From a bacterium (GTDB lineage: Bacteria; Patescibacteriota; Minisyncoccia; Phycocordibacterales; UBA9973), in NCBI GenBank assembly GCA_021831595.1, contig JAKBMK010000015.1, positions 1-60,584 of the forward strand: 60,584 nt of DNA, written 5' to 3'. The notes under the pieces were generated by a model. It was not told where the DNA came from and ran no database searches. It was given only the letters and a program-made list of their open reading frames with translations. A program made the translations under genes and the position numbers. Below are positions 23,429 through 32,698 of this stretch, in pieces. How positions within the stretch are numbered: the first letter of the stretch is position 1; every line of letters begins with the position of its first letter.

Positions 23429-24499
23429 TTATTCTCCTGTATCGTATTTTTCTAAATAGGAAGTTAGTTGTCTATTTACTTTTACGAAAGTTGCTCTTTT
23501 AGGAAACTCTTTCAGTTGTCTGGCTCCTATGTATGTAGCTGTACTTCTAAGAGATCCAAAAAGATCTTGCAGGAATTCATGAATGTCTCCTTTGTATGGA
23601 ATCAAAGTATACCGTCCTTCACTAGCGCGATGTTTCTCCTTCTTGCCATAGAATTCTTCCATAGCTTTATTCGAAGATGAACCGAAATATTCTTTGTACT
23701 TCTTTCCCTCTTTTTCTATTGTCTCCCCATTGCTTTGTTCAAAGCCAGAGAAGAGCGAACCGCACATATTGAAATCAGCTCCACCACAGAATGCCTTGGC
23801 AATGTCTGAAGTATACTGTTGACCTCCGTCTGCAATAATTCTACCAACACCTCTCTCATTCGATAATCCATGAGCAGAGTCTGCACACTCGATGACAGCT
23901 GAAAGTTGTGGATAGCCGACGCCAGTCATCTTCCTGGTAGTGCAAGCTGCACCTGGGCCGATACCAATCTTTACAATATCTGCGCCTGCTAAAATGATTT
24001 CTTCGGTAATTTCATTAGTGACGACATTTCCAGCAATGATGATATGTTTTGGACACATTTTGCGAACGATCTTGATATCATCTAGGAATGTTTGTAGATA
24101 TCCATTTGGAACATCAATACAAATGAATGAGAATTTGTCGAGTAGCCCTTTATTTTTCATTAATTTTAATTGTTTTATATCTTGTTCTCTTATCCCTGTT
24201 GTGTAGCAGATATAATCTGGATTATTGAAAGTTTTAAAGAATCTTACATAATCATCGATAGAATAATATTTATGGAAAGTTGTTATCATCTTGTATTTAG
24301 AAAAGATGTGAGCCATCTCGAAAGTTCCACAAGTTGCCATATTGGCAGTCATGATAGGGACACCTGTCCATTTCTTTGGAGAGTGATAGAAAGTAAATGA
24401 TCTTTCGATTAAAACATCTTTTCTTGAGGAAAGGGTACTTCTCTTGGGTCTTAATAATACGTCCTGATAATCTAGTTTAACATCATCTAATATTCTCAT
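23429..24499 (-). CDS. guaC: GMP reductase
   Basis: A 356-residue enzyme of the IMPDH/GMPR family that reduces GMP to IMP with NADPH. LDYQDVLLRPKRS is the N-terminal signature. VKIGIGPGAACTTRKMTGVG holds the catalytic Cys loop, and IIADGGQQYTSDIAKAFCGG the phosphate site. GRYTLIPYKGDIHEFLQDL and GSLRSTATYIGA favour GMPR over IMPDH, and no CBS domains are present. I start at 24499 rather than the GTG at 24514 because TATACT (24506-24511, minus strand) is six bases from this ATG. Confidence 0.9.
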   Translation of the reverse strand: MRILDDVKLDYQDVLLRPKRSTLSSRKDVLIERSFTFYHSPKKWTGVPIMTANMATCGTFEMAHIFSKYKMITTFHKYYSIDDYVRFFKTFNNPDYICYTTGIREQDIKQLKLMKNKGLLDKFSFICIDVPNGYLQTFLDDIKIVRKMCPKHIIIAGNVVTNEITEEIILAGADIVKIGIGPGAACTTRKMTGVGYPQLSAVIECADSAHGLSNERGVGRIIADGGQQYTSDIAKAFCGGADFNMCGSLFSGFEQSNGETIEKEGKKYKEYFGSSSNKAMEEFYGKKEKHRASEGRYTLIPYKGDIHEFLQDLFGSLRSTATYIGARQLKEFPKRATFVKVNRQLTSYLEKYDTGE

Positions 24500-24575
24500 A
24501 CTTAGAGTATACACCCAAAAATATAAAGAGGGAAAGTATTAATATATTTATCTTTATCAAAATAAATATTTAACC

Positions 24576-24605
24576 AAAAACCCTCTGTCTAGACAGAGGG
24601 TTTTT
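24576..24605. terminator. perfect bidirectional terminator
   Basis: AAAAACCCTCTGTCT and its exact complement form a 15-bp loopless palindrome; it ends the minus-strand gene at 24640. Confidence 0.88.
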
Positions 24606-24639
24606 AAAAAGAACAAATTTTATTGAAATGTGAGTTAAA

Positions 24640-25095
24640 TTATTTAACTGGGCAAGCTTTTAGGGCAGCTGTATAATCTGCCTTGGCCTTCTTTAATGAA
24701 GTTGCAAGTGCATCATTTGCTGCTTTTACAGCTTTCTTGTAAGTATTGTTCGCTTCTTTTAGTCCATCAGCGACAACCTTCTTGTCTGTATTTGCACGAG
24801 CTGTCTTAACAGCTACGTCTTTTGCGGTTTTAGCATCAGCTTTTGCTTGTTTAGCTGTATCATTCGCAGCTTTTATGGCTGCTGTTCTTGCTGCCTTAGC
24901 CGTTGTGATACAAGTAGTTCTCGCAGAAGGAGTTGTTGTTGCTTTAACCTCTTTTGGCGTAGTGGTTTTAATAGTATCAGTTTCTGGCGCTTTAGATGTA
25001 GCAGGAGCTGTAGTTTCTACAGCAAATGCTGGGCTCGCTATTACCATTAGACCAAGAGCTAAAACTGGGAATATCAATTTAATTTTATTTGTCAT
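24640..25095 (-). CDS. exported Ala/Lys/Thr-rich helical protein
   Basis: A 151-residue protein with a signal peptide (MTNKIKLIFPVLALGLMVIA, cleavage after AFA) chosen with the ATG at 25095. A Thr/Pro-rich linker leads to a long Ala/Lys helix of near-repeats such as AAIKAANDTAKQAKADAK, bounded by two Cys (CITTAK and ACPVK) that could join ends. Low-complexity exported helices of this kind occur in CPR genomes. Function unknown; surface or envelope spacer is possible. Confidence 0.6.
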   Translation of the reverse strand: MTNKIKLIFPVLALGLMVIASPAFAVETTAPATSKAPETDTIKTTTPKEVKATTTPSARTTCITTAKAARTAAIKAANDTAKQAKADAKTAKDVAVKTARANTDKKVVADGLKEANNTYKKAVKAANDALATSLKKAKADYTAALKACPVK

Positions 25096-25168
25096 ATAAT
25101 TTGAAAATTTAAATTTTAATCGACCTACAATCCTACTACGCATGAGATATTTAATTTATCTCAAATTT

Positions 25169-26533
25169 TTATTCTTTACATTTTTCACACTGGGCTCGTA
25201 CTGCTTCTGGGACAAAACTACAAGAGGGAACAGAGCTAAAGTTACCACAATCTATTTGTGGAGGAGTGCCACTTGGTCCGCCCATTTGAATTCCACCAGG
25301 GATACCATCTGGTATCATTTTTTTTAAATCTTCTTCATCTGGAGCACCTCTTTGCATATTCTCTATATCTTCTTTGCTTGGTCCCATGCCTTCCGGTGCT
25401 CCGAAGCCTTCTCCTTCACCCTGGCTACCGGCCTTCTTCATCATAAGGGCTTTCATCTTGGCCTCTATACCGGCAAAGCAACTTTGTATACTTTCTCCTT
25501 GGTTTTTAGTAGGACTTACTTCTTTGTTTAAAATCTTTTGGAATTTATCTCTACCAATTTTACTATTCAAACATTCTTCTACAACACTACGAACTTCTGC
25601 TGGCATGCCGTCTAGTGACTGCTTCATTTGGTCTATACCATTTTTCATTAAGCCTTTTGTTTTGTCATCTACTAATCCTTTCTCTACTGCAAAGTTTGCA
25701 CATTCATCTGCATGGTTTTCATCTTCACAATATTTCTCACATTCATCTTTACCTTTACATCCACCAGGTCCGGCTCCTCCGACCTTTCTAGCAATTTCTG
25801 CTTCCTCTTTAGATATGAATCCAGCCTTTTCTGCAAAGTTTAGACATTCATCTCCATGATCTTCTTCTTTACAATAATTATCACATTCTTTTTTACTTTT
25901 GCATTTGCCTGGAGTCTCTCCATTTTTTAAAAATGCGGCAACTTTCTTGGTTTCTTTTAATTCATCAGCGGGCAATATATTTGCGGCTTCTGCGAATACA
26001 AGACACTCATCGATATGATTGCCATCTTCACAATAGTTTTCGCATTCATCTTTTGATTTGCAAGATCCTGGTAACTTTGCACCTTCTTTCATTGCCTTAG
26101 CTACATTTTTGGCTTGTGCAAGTTCACTTGCTGGAAGGATATTTAATTCTTCAGCAAAAGCAATACAAGCATCGATGTTCTCGACTTTACCTTTACAAAA
26201 TTTCTCACAACTATCTTGATCCTTGCATTGGCCCGGAGTTTGACCTTTGGAAATTTTTTCGGCGACTATTTTAGAAATTCTCAAATCTTCTCCTTTAAGT
26301 AGCCCTTGTTTCTCAGCAAAATTCATACAAGCGACCATATTCTCGCTCTTAGAGCAGAAGTTTGCACAGTCGGCTTTGTCCTTACAGCTACCGAGTTCAC
26401 CGATAGGGTAGGAGATATTTGAATCATCGACAGATTTTACTCCTGCGGTGGTGGCATAAACATTTGTACTAGCCAGAAAAACTAGAAGGAAAGAAAATAC
26501 AATAGCAATATAAACATTTAGATATTTTTTCAT
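25169..26533 (-). CDS. exported protein with five Cys-rich repeats
   Basis: A 454-residue exported protein. After a signal peptide (1-27) it carries five tandem units of 48-55 residues. Each has four Cys in the order C-x5-C-x3-C-x8/9-C followed by a helix like NFAEKQG; first Cys at residues 50, 103, 158, 211 and 259. A helical region with two Cys (about 285-350) and a Gly/Pro/Met-rich segment follow, then a last Cys-rich tail (CGNFSSVPSC...CEKCKE). Even Cys counts suggest disulfides or metal binding outside the cell. The next minus-strand ORF upstream ends 5 bases before its start. Confidence 0.65.
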   Translation of the reverse strand: MKKYLNVYIAIVFSFLLVFLASTNVYATTAGVKSVDDSNISYPIGELGSCKDKADCANFCSKSENMVACMNFAEKQGLLKGEDLRISKIVAEKISKGQTPGQCKDQDSCEKFCKGKVENIDACIAFAEELNILPASELAQAKNVAKAMKEGAKLPGSCKSKDECENYCEDGNHIDECLVFAEAANILPADELKETKKVAAFLKNGETPGKCKSKKECDNYCKEEDHGDECLNFAEKAGFISKEEAEIARKVGGAGPGGCKGKDECEKYCEDENHADECANFAVEKGLVDDKTKGLMKNGIDQMKQSLDGMPAEVRSVVEECLNSKIGRDKFQKILNKEVSPTKNQGESIQSCFAGIEAKMKALMMKKAGSQGEGEGFGAPEGMGPSKEDIENMQRGAPDEEDLKKMIPDGIPGGIQMGGPSGTPPQIDCGNFSSVPSCSFVPEAVRAQCEKCKE

Positions 26534-26538
26534 AAATT

Positions 26539-26751
26539 TTATTTGAATGGATTCTTATATCCTTGATAAGGGTTCACATCGACATTGAACGGATTTGTTT
26601 TCTCTATCCCTCCAGACACAGCCGTACTTGCTTGCACTGGTGGAGTAACTGGTGTCTCTGTAGCTTTCTTTTTATTTACTTTTATTAGAAAGTAAGATCC
26701 GACAGCTACCAAAATAACAATAATAATTGCTATATATGTATATTTTTTCAT
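26539..26751 (-). CDS. single-helix membrane protein, 70 aa
   Basis: One N-terminal transmembrane helix (residues 5-24) and a short Pro/Asn-rich external tail ending PYQGYKNPFK. It lies 5 bases upstream of the Cys-repeat gene on the same strand, so the two are likely co-expressed and may work together at the envelope. Confidence 0.5.
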   Translation of the reverse strand: MKKYTYIAIIIVILVAVGSYFLIKVNKKKATETPVTPPVQASTAVSGGIEKTNPFNVDVNPYQGYKNPFK

Positions 26752-26835
26752 ATGAGAATATTTAAATTAATAATAACTATATTTTATAAATAATAGATTG
26801 ATTTTACAAGGCAAAATAGGGGATAATTGAGGTAC

Positions 26836-26864
26836 TTGATAAAAAGATAAAAGTATGTTATAAT
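26836..26864 (+). promoter_or_regulatory. promoter of the histidine kinase at 26922
   Basis: TTGATA (26836-26841), 17 bases, perfect TATAAT (26859-26864). AAGGAG at 26908-26913 is a good ribosome-binding site for the ATG at 26922, so this gene is not leaderless. Confidence 0.85.
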
Positions 26865-26921
26865 ACAGGACAAAATTTGTAATTCATTCATAATAAAATA
26901 ATTTAAAAAGGAGATTAAAAA

Positions 26922-27689
26922 ATGGAAGAAAAAAGTAAAGAAGAGCTAGAAATAGCTCGTCTGGAATCACTTGTTCAGCAACTAAATGATGAAAAAGAAG
27001 TTTTGAAAGACGAAAAACGTGCTATAGAAAATTACATGCACACACTTATTCACGATTTCAAAACTCCTATTTGTAGCATTAGCAATTTTTCTGAATTCAT
27101 TTTGGATGATTCATGTTCCAAAGATGAAAAAGATGAATTTGCCAAGATCATCATGGATGTTTCTGGCCGAATGCTTAGAATGGTAGAAAGTTATCTTCTC
27201 TTAAGCAAACTTGGTCATTTGGGTGGAAAATTGGACAAAAAGACGAAGACCGTTATGGAAATAATCAGCGGGGTAAAGCAAGTATTTTCAAAAACTTATG
27301 ATGACAACAGTCTTCATATAAGTGTTAAAAATCCCGAAGATTTCACTGTCGCTAGCCTTGATTTTTTGAAAAAAGAGGTTGAACTTGATCCAGATCTGTT
27401 CTTTAGTGCCATGACCAATTTAGTAAACAATGCTATTGAAGCTTCTGGTTATGCAAATGTTAATATTTTCAGTGAGAACAATTTTTTCTGTGTTAATGTC
27501 TCTAATAATGGAACAATTGCTAAAGATATAGAAAAGAAGCTGTTTCAGGAGTACAACACAAATAAAATTAATGGCACTGGATTGGGGCTATTTGGCTCAA
27601 AACGTATTATGGAAGCGCACGGTGGCAGCTTGGTCTATAAACCAACTCCCAATGTTGTAAATTTTGTCATTTCTATCCCTTTTAAGTAA
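26922..27689 (+). CDS. soluble histidine kinase (HisKA + HATPase)
   Basis: A 255-residue kinase with an N-terminal coiled coil (4-40) instead of a sensor domain. IHDFKTPICSISNF puts the phosphorylated His at residue 44. VNNAIEAS is the N box and GTGLGLFGSKRIMEAHGG the G box. It is a clear paralogue of the kinase at 21926, and again no response regulator is adjacent. An F replaces the usual L/E of HELRTP-type H boxes. Confidence 0.85.
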   Translation: MEEKSKEELEIARLESLVQQLNDEKEVLKDEKRAIENYMHTLIHDFKTPICSISNFSEFILDDSCSKDEKDEFAKIIMDVSGRMLRMVESYLLLSKLGHLGGKLDKKTKTVMEIISGVKQVFSKTYDDNSLHISVKNPEDFTVASLDFLKKEVELDPDLFFSAMTNLVNNAIEASGYANVNIFSENNFFCVNVSNNGTIAKDIEKKLFQEYNTNKINGTGLGLFGSKRIMEAHGGSLVYKPTPNVVNFVISIPFK

Positions 27690-27701
27690 TGAAAAGAATT
27701 G

Positions 27702-27738
27702 AACCACTTTTGGTAAATATCAAAAGTGGTTTTTTTTT
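27702..27738 (+). terminator. terminator of the 26922 kinase
   Basis: AACCACTTTTG and CAAAAGTGGTT form an 11-bp stem followed by eight T. Confidence 0.88.
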
Positions 27739-27803
27739 ATGGCATTTTTATAAAATTAATGTATAATGTGGGTATCTTATTAATAATATAATCAATATAG
27801 TAT

Positions 27804-27947
27804 ATGGCAAAAAGAGCTACAGGTTTAAAGCCTCACAAAAAGTCACCAAGATCACACAAGACAGCAAAGCGTTTAGCAGCTAAGAAAGTAATGCTTGCTA
27901 ACAAACCAGACAAAAAGAAGTCTCTCCACAAGAGAAGTTCAAAATAA
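27804..27947 (+). CDS. very basic 47-aa protein
   Basis: ATG at 27804, TAA at 27945-27947, own terminator downstream. About 45 percent of its residues are Lys, Arg or His (MAKRATGLKPHKKSPRSHKT start). It looks like a small ribosomal or nucleoid protein, but I cannot match it to a named ribosomal protein. A clean start, strong composition and dedicated terminator make it a believable gene. Confidence 0.6.
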   Translation: MAKRATGLKPHKKSPRSHKTAKRLAAKKVMLANKPDKKKSLHKRSSK

Positions 27948-27959
27948 TAAAGAATTAAT

Positions 27960-27986
27960 AAAACAGGGCTAAAGTTAGTCCTGTTT
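27960..27986 (+). terminator. terminator of the small basic protein gene
   Basis: AAAACAGG and CCTGTTTT arms around an 11-base loop. Confidence 0.75.
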
Positions 27987-28043
27987 TGTATTTTTATGGC
28001 TTATATTTGTATCTTTTTTCTTATTAAATGATATAATGTAAGT

Positions 28044-29429
28044 ATGTTTAGTTTTCTGAATTTGAATTTCAAAAAGGGAATTAAAAAGGTATCTAGCAGC
28101 ACACAGCTTATATATACGATTATTGTCGCTCTTCTTATTGTAGGCTCTTTTATTTTTATGGCCGAACGATTTGTCGGAATTGCCAATGATGCCCAAGAAA
28201 GGCTTATCAATGTGCGTATTGGTTCGCTCCAAGATGCTTTTGTCTCTTTTGCGGCGGACAAAATAGAAGACCCTATCTATCTAAATAAAAAAATTGATGA
28301 AATAATAAGTACCAATGAGACTATCAAGAATTTCAAAGTGATAGTTAAGGGTACGAATATTGATCATCAAACAAACACAAATACCATCGTTTACAATGTC
28401 ATTGCTTCAAATAATAAAGATGAGATTGGCACTGTTGATACAGAAGTGTCTTTTCTTTTTAATTTGGCCTCTGGTGACCCAACACATTCTGTGACTGTTG
28501 CTCTTAATGATGGGAGTGAAAGGTTGTTTAAGACAACTAGAGCTATCACTGATGTGAACGGGAATGTTTTAGGTGCTGTTGTTACAACTCAGACACTTTC
28601 TCTGGCCGATATTGCTATAAAGAGCAGTATCACAAATAGTAGAATTCTTCTTTTTGTAATTTTAGCTCTTATCATGCTTCTATTCTTTAGACTTTCAAAG
28701 ATTATCGATTATATGGATTTATACAAGAAACTCAAAGAAGTTGATCAACTGAAAGATGACTTTGTTTCGATGGCTTCACACGAATTACGTACTCCGCTTT
28801 CTATAATACGAGGCTATGCGGATTTTATGAAAGATGCACCTGAGTTATCTCCTGAATCAAAGGATTATGTTTCTAAAATTAATTTTTCTACAAAAGAGCT
28901 CGATTCTCTTGTGACAGATATGCTGGATGTTTCAAGAATTCAACAAGGAAGAATGTCTTTTGAGTTTGTTAAAACAAACCCTAATTCATTAATAGAAGAA
29001 GTAACCAATTCTCTAGTTCTACCTGCTAAAGAAAAAGGTTTGAATATTTCTTTTGATAAATCTGGAGTAAAAGATACCCAGTATATAAATGTAGATGTAA
29101 GCAGATTGAAACAAGCATTGATAAATATTATTGGTAATGCTGTTAAATATACTAAAAAAGGTGAAGTTACAGTCAGAACTTATGAAGAGAAGGGTCGCTT
29201 ATTCATTAGATGTAGTGATACGGGAATAGGCATGAGCGAAGAAGAAAGAACAAAACTCTTCGAGAAGTTTTATCGTATTAAGAATGATGAGACTGTGGGT
29301 ATAAGAGGCACGGGTCTTGGTCTCTGGATCACAGCCCAAATTATTAAACAAATGAATGGTAATTTATCGGTAGAGTCTATAAAAGGGGTCGGTTCGCATT
29401 TTATAGTATCTTTCCCATTAGTTAATTAA
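28044..29429 (+). CDS. membrane sensor histidine kinase
   Basis: A 461-residue kinase with two transmembrane helices (about 24-44 and 194-212) bounding an extracytoplasmic sensor region of ~150 residues. SHELRTPLSIIRGYADF is the H box, IGNAVKYTKKG the N box, CSDTGIGMSEEE G1 and GTGLGLWITAQI G2. No cognate regulator adjoins. TATAAT (28032-28037) is six bases before the ATG, predicting a leaderless mRNA. Confidence 0.88.
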   Translation: MFSFLNLNFKKGIKKVSSSTQLIYTIIVALLIVGSFIFMAERFVGIANDAQERLINVRIGSLQDAFVSFAADKIEDPIYLNKKIDEIISTNETIKNFKVIVKGTNIDHQTNTNTIVYNVIASNNKDEIGTVDTEVSFLFNLASGDPTHSVTVALNDGSERLFKTTRAITDVNGNVLGAVVTTQTLSLADIAIKSSITNSRILLFVILALIMLLFFRLSKIIDYMDLYKKLKEVDQLKDDFVSMASHELRTPLSIIRGYADFMKDAPELSPESKDYVSKINFSTKELDSLVTDMLDVSRIQQGRMSFEFVKTNPNSLIEEVTNSLVLPAKEKGLNISFDKSGVKDTQYINVDVSRLKQALINIIGNAVKYTKKGEVTVRTYEEKGRLFIRCSDTGIGMSEEERTKLFEKFYRIKNDETVGIRGTGLGLWITAQIIKQMNGNLSVESIKGVGSHFIVSFPLVN

Positions 29430-29468
29430 GTTAATTTAATTATAAATTTTAATAATATAAGTAGTATT

Positions 29469-32336
29469 ATGGACAAAATTAAATCAAAGATGCATAAGGG
29501 GAATAAGCATTTTGTTTTAGGGCTTAGTTTTGTAGTTTTCTCTTTAATTTTATCAATATATTGGGGGTTCACATATGCAGATGACACGACAAACCCGCCA
29601 ACAATTCCGTCGCCAGTTACTAATCTAGTTGGCGCTGTTAATGGTAATTCTATTGTTCTAACTTGGACAAATAATTCCACAAATCAAGACAAGTTCAATA
29701 TTTCAAGAAGAGTAAGTGGTTCTACTTCTTTGATTTCACTAGCTTTGGTTCCTGGACCAGATGCAACTTCTTATACGGATAGTTCTGTGACAGCAGGCAA
29801 TACTTATGATTATCAAGTTGAGGCTTGTCTGTCTGGAGTAGGATGTTCTTATATGACAGAAGTCGTAGGTATTGTTGTTCCTTCTCCTTCTACAGGGAAT
29901 TCTTCTGGAACAACAAATGGAAATCAATCACCTCAAGCTCCTCCAGCTCCTTCAAACCTAAGAGTGGATGCATTTTCTACTACTACCTATACAACCAACG
30001 TAGTTCCTTTGTCTTGGACTAATAATTCTACAGCACAAGATAAATTTAATCTCGAAAGAAAATTATCTACAGCTACGACGTGGACGACCTTACCCCAGAT
30101 TATGAGTGGGACAGCATCTTATTATATGGATTCTTCTGCTCCTATAGGAAATTATTATGACTATCGTTTGCAAGCTTGTCTTTCTGGATCAGGATGTTCT
30201 CCTTATGTTACTCTTGAAAAAGTTTATGTTCCTATGAACGGTACACCAAATACTACGACCAATACAACAAATACAACAACAAATACAACCGGAACTACCA
30301 ATACCATCACCGACACTACCAAACCAGCAGCTCCTACAAATCTTACTGCGACAGTAGATGGGAATAAAGTAACATTGAATTGGATAGATAATTCAAATAA
30401 TGAAGCTGGATTTAAGATATATAGAGGTCCTTTGTGGACTGATATTGGGGATGTTGGTCAAAATGTTACTACTATTACTTATTCGGGTCTTGCAGCAGGA
30501 ACTTATACGTATCACTTAAATGCTTTTAATACAAATCGTTTATACTCTACAATAACAAATGATGTATCAGTCACAGTTGGAGGGACTACGGCAAATACGA
30601 TGGCTCCATCTGCACCATCAAGCTTTAGAAAAGTAGTTTCAACTCTATCTAATGCTATATCTCTTGCTTGGACAAATAGTTCTACAACTCAAGATCAGAT
30701 AAGTATTGAGAAGAAATTATCAACAGCTACTACTTGGCTAGTTTTGACCAAACTCACAGGATCAACAATTTCTTACTTTATGGATAATCTAGTAGCAGCT
30801 GGAGTTTCTTATGATTATAGAATTCAAGCTTGTTTAGCGGGTATTTGTTCAAGTTATGTTACTCTAGAAAAAGTTACTACTGATACTGCATCAACATTAA
30901 ATACTCTAAACACAACAACAAACACAACAGTAAATACTACAACAAATACTACAGGAGCAATCACAACTACCACCGACATTACCAAACCAGCAGCTCCTAC
31001 AAATCTTACTGCAACAGTAGATGGAAACAAAGTAATATTAAAATGGATTGATAATTCAAATAATGAACTTGGATTTAAAATATACAGAAATTCTACTGAT
31101 ATTGGCAATGTTGATTCAAACGTTACAGTCTTTGTCGATCAAAATCGCCCTGCTGGAAATTATACTTATCGTCTTAATGCTTTTAACAAAAATAATTTAG
31201 TTTATCAATATTCTCCAATATCAAACGACGTGTCTGTGGCAATTGCGATAACAGCAGTGAAAACAGATACGACAACTCCTGTTTTAGTTCCAGTTGCAAC
31301 TCCTAAAATAACAACAGTTACCACCAACACTCCAACTACAACCCCCACTCCAGTATCTACTACTCCAACACCAACAAAGATTACAACTGAAAATACAAGT
31401 ACAGCAATTTCTATTTATCCTCCAACGACAACTATTACACCAGTCGTGAATCCTGTTGCAGTATCCATAGATAATAAAGAAGCTTTCCGTGTAGAGACAC
31501 CGACTGAAATAATTAATAATGTTACGGCAATATTGAATATAATTCCTAAACTTCCAGAGACAAGTACAGAAGTTGCACAGACTGAAATCACCCCTAAGGA
31601 AGAGCCAGTAAAAACACAAGAGGAAATAAAGAAAGAAGAAGTAGTAAAACAAGAGGTTGTTAAGTTGGTATACCAAGATACAAACAAAGATGGAATTTCA
31701 GACTACGACTCGAAATATATTTATAATATGGATCCTGTGAAGCCATCACCTGTATCTAGTTATGGAGGCAAAAGTATAAATGCTGGAGAAAAGGTTTTGC
31801 TTGGTTTCGATCCTTCGCAAAAAGAATTAGCTAAAGTTGTAACCGAAGATCCTGTTCAAGCTAAAGAAGCAGCAATAGTAACTTCTTATAAAGTTCAAGA
31901 AATTAAGTTAACAGAGAAAAAAGAAATTGCACTCAAGGGACAAGCACTACCAAACAGTTTCGTCACATTATATATTTACAGTACTCCTATAATGGTCACA
32001 GTGAAGACGGATAGTAATGGTGAGTGGAAATATGTTTTGGATAAGGAGTTAGAAAATGGTAATCACACGGTTTATACTGCCACCGTCAATAATACAGGTA
32101 AGATTGTGGCGAAAAGTGCTCCATATAGTTTCGTAAAGACAGCAGAAGCTGTGGCATTACAAGACGTAGCTCCTAGTGTAGGAGGTGTGCCAACCACAGT
32201 AGTAGAAAAGCCAGGATTTTTGCAGTCGAAAAATATTTTTATCATCACAGTGTCAGTATTATTGATGATAGGAATTACATTAATATTAATAGGTTTATTC
32301 AGTAAGAAAATAACTATTCCAAATGAAAATAATTAA
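29469..32336 (+). CDS. large surface protein with fibronectin type III repeats
   Basis: A 955-residue exported protein. A signal helix (residues 14-37) precedes five FN3-like domains with Thr/Asn-rich linkers. Domains 3 and 5 both begin KPAAPTNLTATVDGNKV and are near copies; 2 and 4 also resemble each other, pointing to internal duplication. Then come a long Thr/Pro region, a Lys/Glu stalk, a calcium-type loop (DTNKDGISDYD), an Ig-like domain (from KGQALPNSFVTLYIY) and a C-terminal membrane helix with a basic tail. Such stalked proteins serve adhesion to host cells or matrix. No LPXTG motif. Confidence 0.78.
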   Translation: MDKIKSKMHKGNKHFVLGLSFVVFSLILSIYWGFTYADDTTNPPTIPSPVTNLVGAVNGNSIVLTWTNNSTNQDKFNISRRVSGSTSLISLALVPGPDATSYTDSSVTAGNTYDYQVEACLSGVGCSYMTEVVGIVVPSPSTGNSSGTTNGNQSPQAPPAPSNLRVDAFSTTTYTTNVVPLSWTNNSTAQDKFNLERKLSTATTWTTLPQIMSGTASYYMDSSAPIGNYYDYRLQACLSGSGCSPYVTLEKVYVPMNGTPNTTTNTTNTTTNTTGTTNTITDTTKPAAPTNLTATVDGNKVTLNWIDNSNNEAGFKIYRGPLWTDIGDVGQNVTTITYSGLAAGTYTYHLNAFNTNRLYSTITNDVSVTVGGTTANTMAPSAPSSFRKVVSTLSNAISLAWTNSSTTQDQISIEKKLSTATTWLVLTKLTGSTISYFMDNLVAAGVSYDYRIQACLAGICSSYVTLEKVTTDTASTLNTLNTTTNTTVNTTTNTTGAITTTTDITKPAAPTNLTATVDGNKVILKWIDNSNNELGFKIYRNSTDIGNVDSNVTVFVDQNRPAGNYTYRLNAFNKNNLVYQYSPISNDVSVAIAITAVKTDTTTPVLVPVATPKITTVTTNTPTTTPTPVSTTPTPTKITTENTSTAISIYPPTTTITPVVNPVAVSIDNKEAFRVETPTEIINNVTAILNIIPKLPETSTEVAQTEITPKEEPVKTQEEIKKEEVVKQEVVKLVYQDTNKDGISDYDSKYIYNMDPVKPSPVSSYGGKSINAGEKVLLGFDPSQKELAKVVTEDPVQAKEAAIVTSYKVQEIKLTEKKEIALKGQALPNSFVTLYIYSTPIMVTVKTDSNGEWKYVLDKELENGNHTVYTATVNNTGKIVAKSAPYSFVKTAEAVALQDVAPSVGGVPTTVVEKPGFLQSKNIFIITVSVLLMIGITLILIGLFSKKITIPNENN

Positions 32337-32691
32337 AAAAATATATAAGTTTATCCATCACAAAGGAACAAAATTTAGACAAGAATTAAGTAGACGCCCG
32401 ATAATATATGCTTTTGTAGGAAGCATTGGGGTTGTCTTAATCTGGAGAGGGGTTTGGATGATAGCCGATGATTTAAATATGTCAGGGTTTTGGTCTGTAG
32501 TTTTGGGTGTTTTTATATCAGTTGCGTCTGGATTGTTCGTCTCATTTTTTGTTGGAGATCAAATTATCATTGCTGGTATTAAACACGAGAAAAGAATAGA
32601 TGAAAAAACAGAAGAAGAAATCAAACAAGAAGAAGTTGATCTCAATGAAATAAAAGAAGAATTAAAAGAAATAAAAGAAGAATTATCATAA
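32323..32691 (+). CDS. two-helix membrane protein with coiled-coil tail
   Basis: A 122-residue protein whose start overlaps the end of the surface protein by 14 bases. Two membrane helices (about 26-45 and 58-78) are followed by an acidic coiled coil of repeated KEEL/EIKEE units. The overlap implies coupling, so it may be an accessory of the surface protein. No family assigned. Confidence 0.6.
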   Translation: MKIIKKIYKFIHHKGTKFRQELSRRPIIYAFVGSIGVVLIWRGVWMIADDLNMSGFWSVVLGVFISVASGLFVSFFVGDQIIIAGIKHEKRIDEKTEEEIKQEEVDLNEIKEELKEIKEELS

Positions 32692-32698
32692 AAACAAA

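Noticed and set aside
24746-25859. Several long plus-strand frames opposite the exported-protein genes at 24640 and 25169
   Set aside because: They are antisense shadows created by Ala/Lys-rich and Cys-repeat coding sequence; the minus-strand frames have signal peptides and regular repeats.
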